From contig JAQGBZ010000094.1 in NCBI GenBank assembly GCA_034687125.1, positions 62,001 through 126,000 of the forward strand: DNA of 64,000 bases. Reading direction: 5' to 3'. Under the pieces are notes generated by a model. That model did no database searches and was not told the DNA's origin. It was given only the letters and a program-made list of their open reading frames with translations. Source of the stretch: Neelides folsomi. Taxonomy: Eukaryota > Arthropoda > Collembola > Neelipleona > Neelidae. Both the position numbers and the translations under genes were made by a program. Positions 63,403 through 64,000 of this stretch are shown here, piece after piece (position 1 is the first letter of the stretch; the number at the start of each line of letters is the position of its first letter).

Positions 63403-64000
63403 CTGAAAGACAAATTTTAAACTATTCTAATCGACTCCTTTTTATAGATTTCCCCACTTCTCCCACCAATATAAAATATATGCACATATTATGAATCGTA
63501 TTTTCCTAAATGTATGAATATTTGAACATGGCCTTTATGAAAACATGAATTTGTTATATGAGATTTAAATTATATAAGATACGCGTTTAATATCATCGGT
63601 ACAATATCATATCAAATAAATTTTTTAAATTTTTTGTCAAATTATTTCATTTATAAGTGACCAAGAACCTCCCTACCTGTTATTATTATGTGTATTGAAT
63701 ATTCATAAAAACCCTAGGTGGCCTCTCGGAGTTTCTAAGAACCGAAATGTAAATACCCGGGAACGGCAGGAAGCTCTTCAATGCGTTGCAACGGTTCAGC
63801 TTTTATTTCGCTCAAAACATAATGTATTTAATTTCATCTTGAATGGAAACCCATAAATGCAAATTGGATTAATTTATGTTATAAAAATTGTTCTTTTCAG
63901 TTTAAATTTTACAAAGAAACTTTTTAATGCTTGAAATAAAATGTGAATTGAAATCCCTAGGTACAAAAATGCATTTTTCCCTTCTGTCTAGTTTTATTTA
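63403..64000. other. EPS8 5' flank or first intron; nothing else seen
   Basis: An acceptor (TCTTTCAG) just upstream of the first coding exon implies a non-coding exon further upstream, perhaps beyond the window. The rest is AT-rich without an open frame. Confidence 0.45.

Overview
The window is nuclear DNA from an animal, almost certainly an arthropod. The genes are split by GT-AG introns, many of them only 62-80 bp long. The proteins are metazoan (BCL11/CG9650, EPS8/arouser, 4EHP, ethanolamine kinase), a palindromic element carries the arthropod telomere unit TTAGG, and a DIRS retrotransposon remnant is present. A crustacean such as a copepod would fit, but the species cannot be fixed from this sequence alone. 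No bacterial, viral or CRISPR features were seen.

Positions 1-39,990 are a gene desert with one clear coding exon: the C2HC zinc-finger exon of a BCL11 homologue, on the minus strand at 3842-4354. Its other exons were not found and may lie outside the window or in the desert. The desert also holds a palindromic MITE with inner TTAGG arrays (14,234-14,547), a CpG-rich block (20,875-21,220), an internally deleted DIRS retrotransposon (about 22,645-25,045) and a second inverted-repeat element (29,657-30,334). The background alternates between AT-rich blocks and GC-richer blocks dense in GGAGG/CCTCC words; the many 60-160 codon ORFs in the latter look accidental.

Positions 39,990-45,510 are a compact island of three complete genes. 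4EHP (eIF4E2), minus strand, is divergent from an unrecognised two-exon gene for a 231-residue acidic-then-basic protein on the plus strand. That gene runs tail-to-tail into ethanolamine kinase (minus strand, six exons, 343 aa). Exon joints were chosen by GT-AG sites and reading phase, and all three CDS totals divide by three.

Positions 49,503-63,402 hold an EPS8 gene on the minus strand with 13 coding exons and 765 codons. It reads PTB domain, linker, helical middle region, SH3, proline-rich stretch, SAM-like C-terminal actin-binding region and acidic/basic tail. Most of its length is intron.

The genes do not form an operon or a pathway. Their roles are transcriptional repression (BCL11), cap-dependent translational repression (4EHP), phosphatidylethanolamine synthesis (ethanolamine kinase) and actin/Rac signalling (EPS8).
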